The notes under the pieces are model-generated. The model worked only from the letters and a program-made list of their open reading frames with translations, did not search any database and was not told the DNA's origin. Positions 5,041 to 5,250 of a stretch of DNA of 5,250 nucleotides are shown here, piece by piece. The position numbers were made by a program, and so were the translations under genes. The stretch comes from Parcubacteria group bacterium GW2011_GWB1_42_6 (GTDB lineage: Bacteria > Patescibacteriota > Minisyncoccia > Portnoybacterales > GWB1-42-6). The stretch is taken from contig LCEC01000040.1 of the NCBI GenBank assembly GCA_000997475.1, positions 1 through 5,250 of the forward strand, in the 5' to 3' direction. Every line of letters begins with the position of its first letter. The first letter of the stretch is position 1.

Positions 5041-5250
5041 TTAGAATCTTTTCTTTGTTCTTGTAACCAGAAAAAAAATCAATCCCGCGGCCGCCAGCGC
5101 GAAAATAATTATAACGCTCCAAAAAAGAATCGTAAAGATGAAAAAATGGTTGGTTTTGGCGATAAAATTTGCCGCGCTTTTTCCGGCCGGAGTCTCGGCC
5201 AAAAACCAAATAAAAGCGGCGATTCCCAAAATCGATCCGCCGATTATTTT
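5041..5250 (-). CDS. Small membrane protein, C-terminal part (partial)
   Basis: The visible 69 residues run from the window edge to a TAA at 5043-5041; the start lies outside the window or very near its edge. Two hydrophobic stretches are seen: residues 2-18 (IIGGSILGIAAFIWFLA) and about 36-62 (from FFIFTILFW to LIFFLV). They are separated by a short polar loop and followed by a basic tail TRTKKRF. The positive tail suggests the C-terminus stays in the cytoplasm. I do not recognise a family and no catalytic residues are visible. It lies 68 nt upstream of dnaE on the same strand and might be co-transcribed with it, although the octamer fold-back lies between. The competing frame over the same bases (5006-5209) gives a charged, non-membrane peptide and is less likely. 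Confidence 0.65.
   Translation of the reverse strand, partial: KIIGGSILGIAAFIWFLAETPAGKSAANFIAKTNHFFIFTILFWSVIIIFALAAAGLIFFLVTRTKKRF

Noticed and set aside
5006..5209. Minus-strand frame of 67 aa overlapping the membrane protein
   Set aside because: It runs into the octamer repeat and gives a mixed charged peptide, while the other frame gives two clean hydrophobic segments and stops just before the repeat.

Overview
The window looks like a piece of a Patescibacteria (CPR, probably Parcubacteria-like) chromosome. This is inferred from a threonyl-tRNA synthetase with no N-terminal TGS domain, a short DnaE-type polymerase that ends right after its OB fold, an orphan small gene, and fold-back repeats of the 'GTCATTCCCG' and 'TCAGTT' kinds filling the gaps between housekeeping genes. 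No rRNA, tRNA, CRISPR array or transposase gene is visible.

Layout. Positions 1-803 (minus) hold the 5' part of thrS. Positions 804-1022 hold a non-coding fold-back (MITE-like) repeat that abuts the thrS start codon. Positions 1032-1213 (minus) hold a structured thrS leader whose 3' half matches a T-box antiterminator: a 6-bp helix, the 7-nt bulge TGGAACC and a second GC-rich helix. A near-perfect sigma-70-type promoter at 1220-1248 reads into it. A short widespread-type GC-rich palindrome (1152-1180) lies where T-box Stem I would be expected. A weaker divergent promoter shares the same -35 bases and reads right into a 130-aa zinc-ribbon protein of unknown function (1319-1711, plus), which has a clear Shine-Dalgarno. 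A terminator at 1738-1764 separates this gene from dnaE.

Positions 1763-4972 (minus) are dnaE, complete, encoding the replicative DNA polymerase III alpha subunit with a full-looking PHP metal site, the polymerase aspartates, an internal clamp-binding motif and an OB fold. Positions 4973-5040 hold octamer repeats (TCAGTTNN, four direct and two inverted copies) that fill the gap between dnaE and the next gene upstream. Positions 5041-5250 (minus) are the C-terminal part of a small membrane protein.

Functional reading. dnaE and thrS serve replication and translation and need not form one operon, because the zinc-ribbon gene on the opposite strand lies between them. The most notable part is the thrS leader: it suggests tRNA-Thr-sensing control of ThrRS in a lineage where T-boxes are, as far as I recall, not well documented. 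A repeat now lies between the leader and the coding sequence. The antiterminator geometry is read directly from the sequence. The Stem I/specifier and the on/off mechanism are not resolved.
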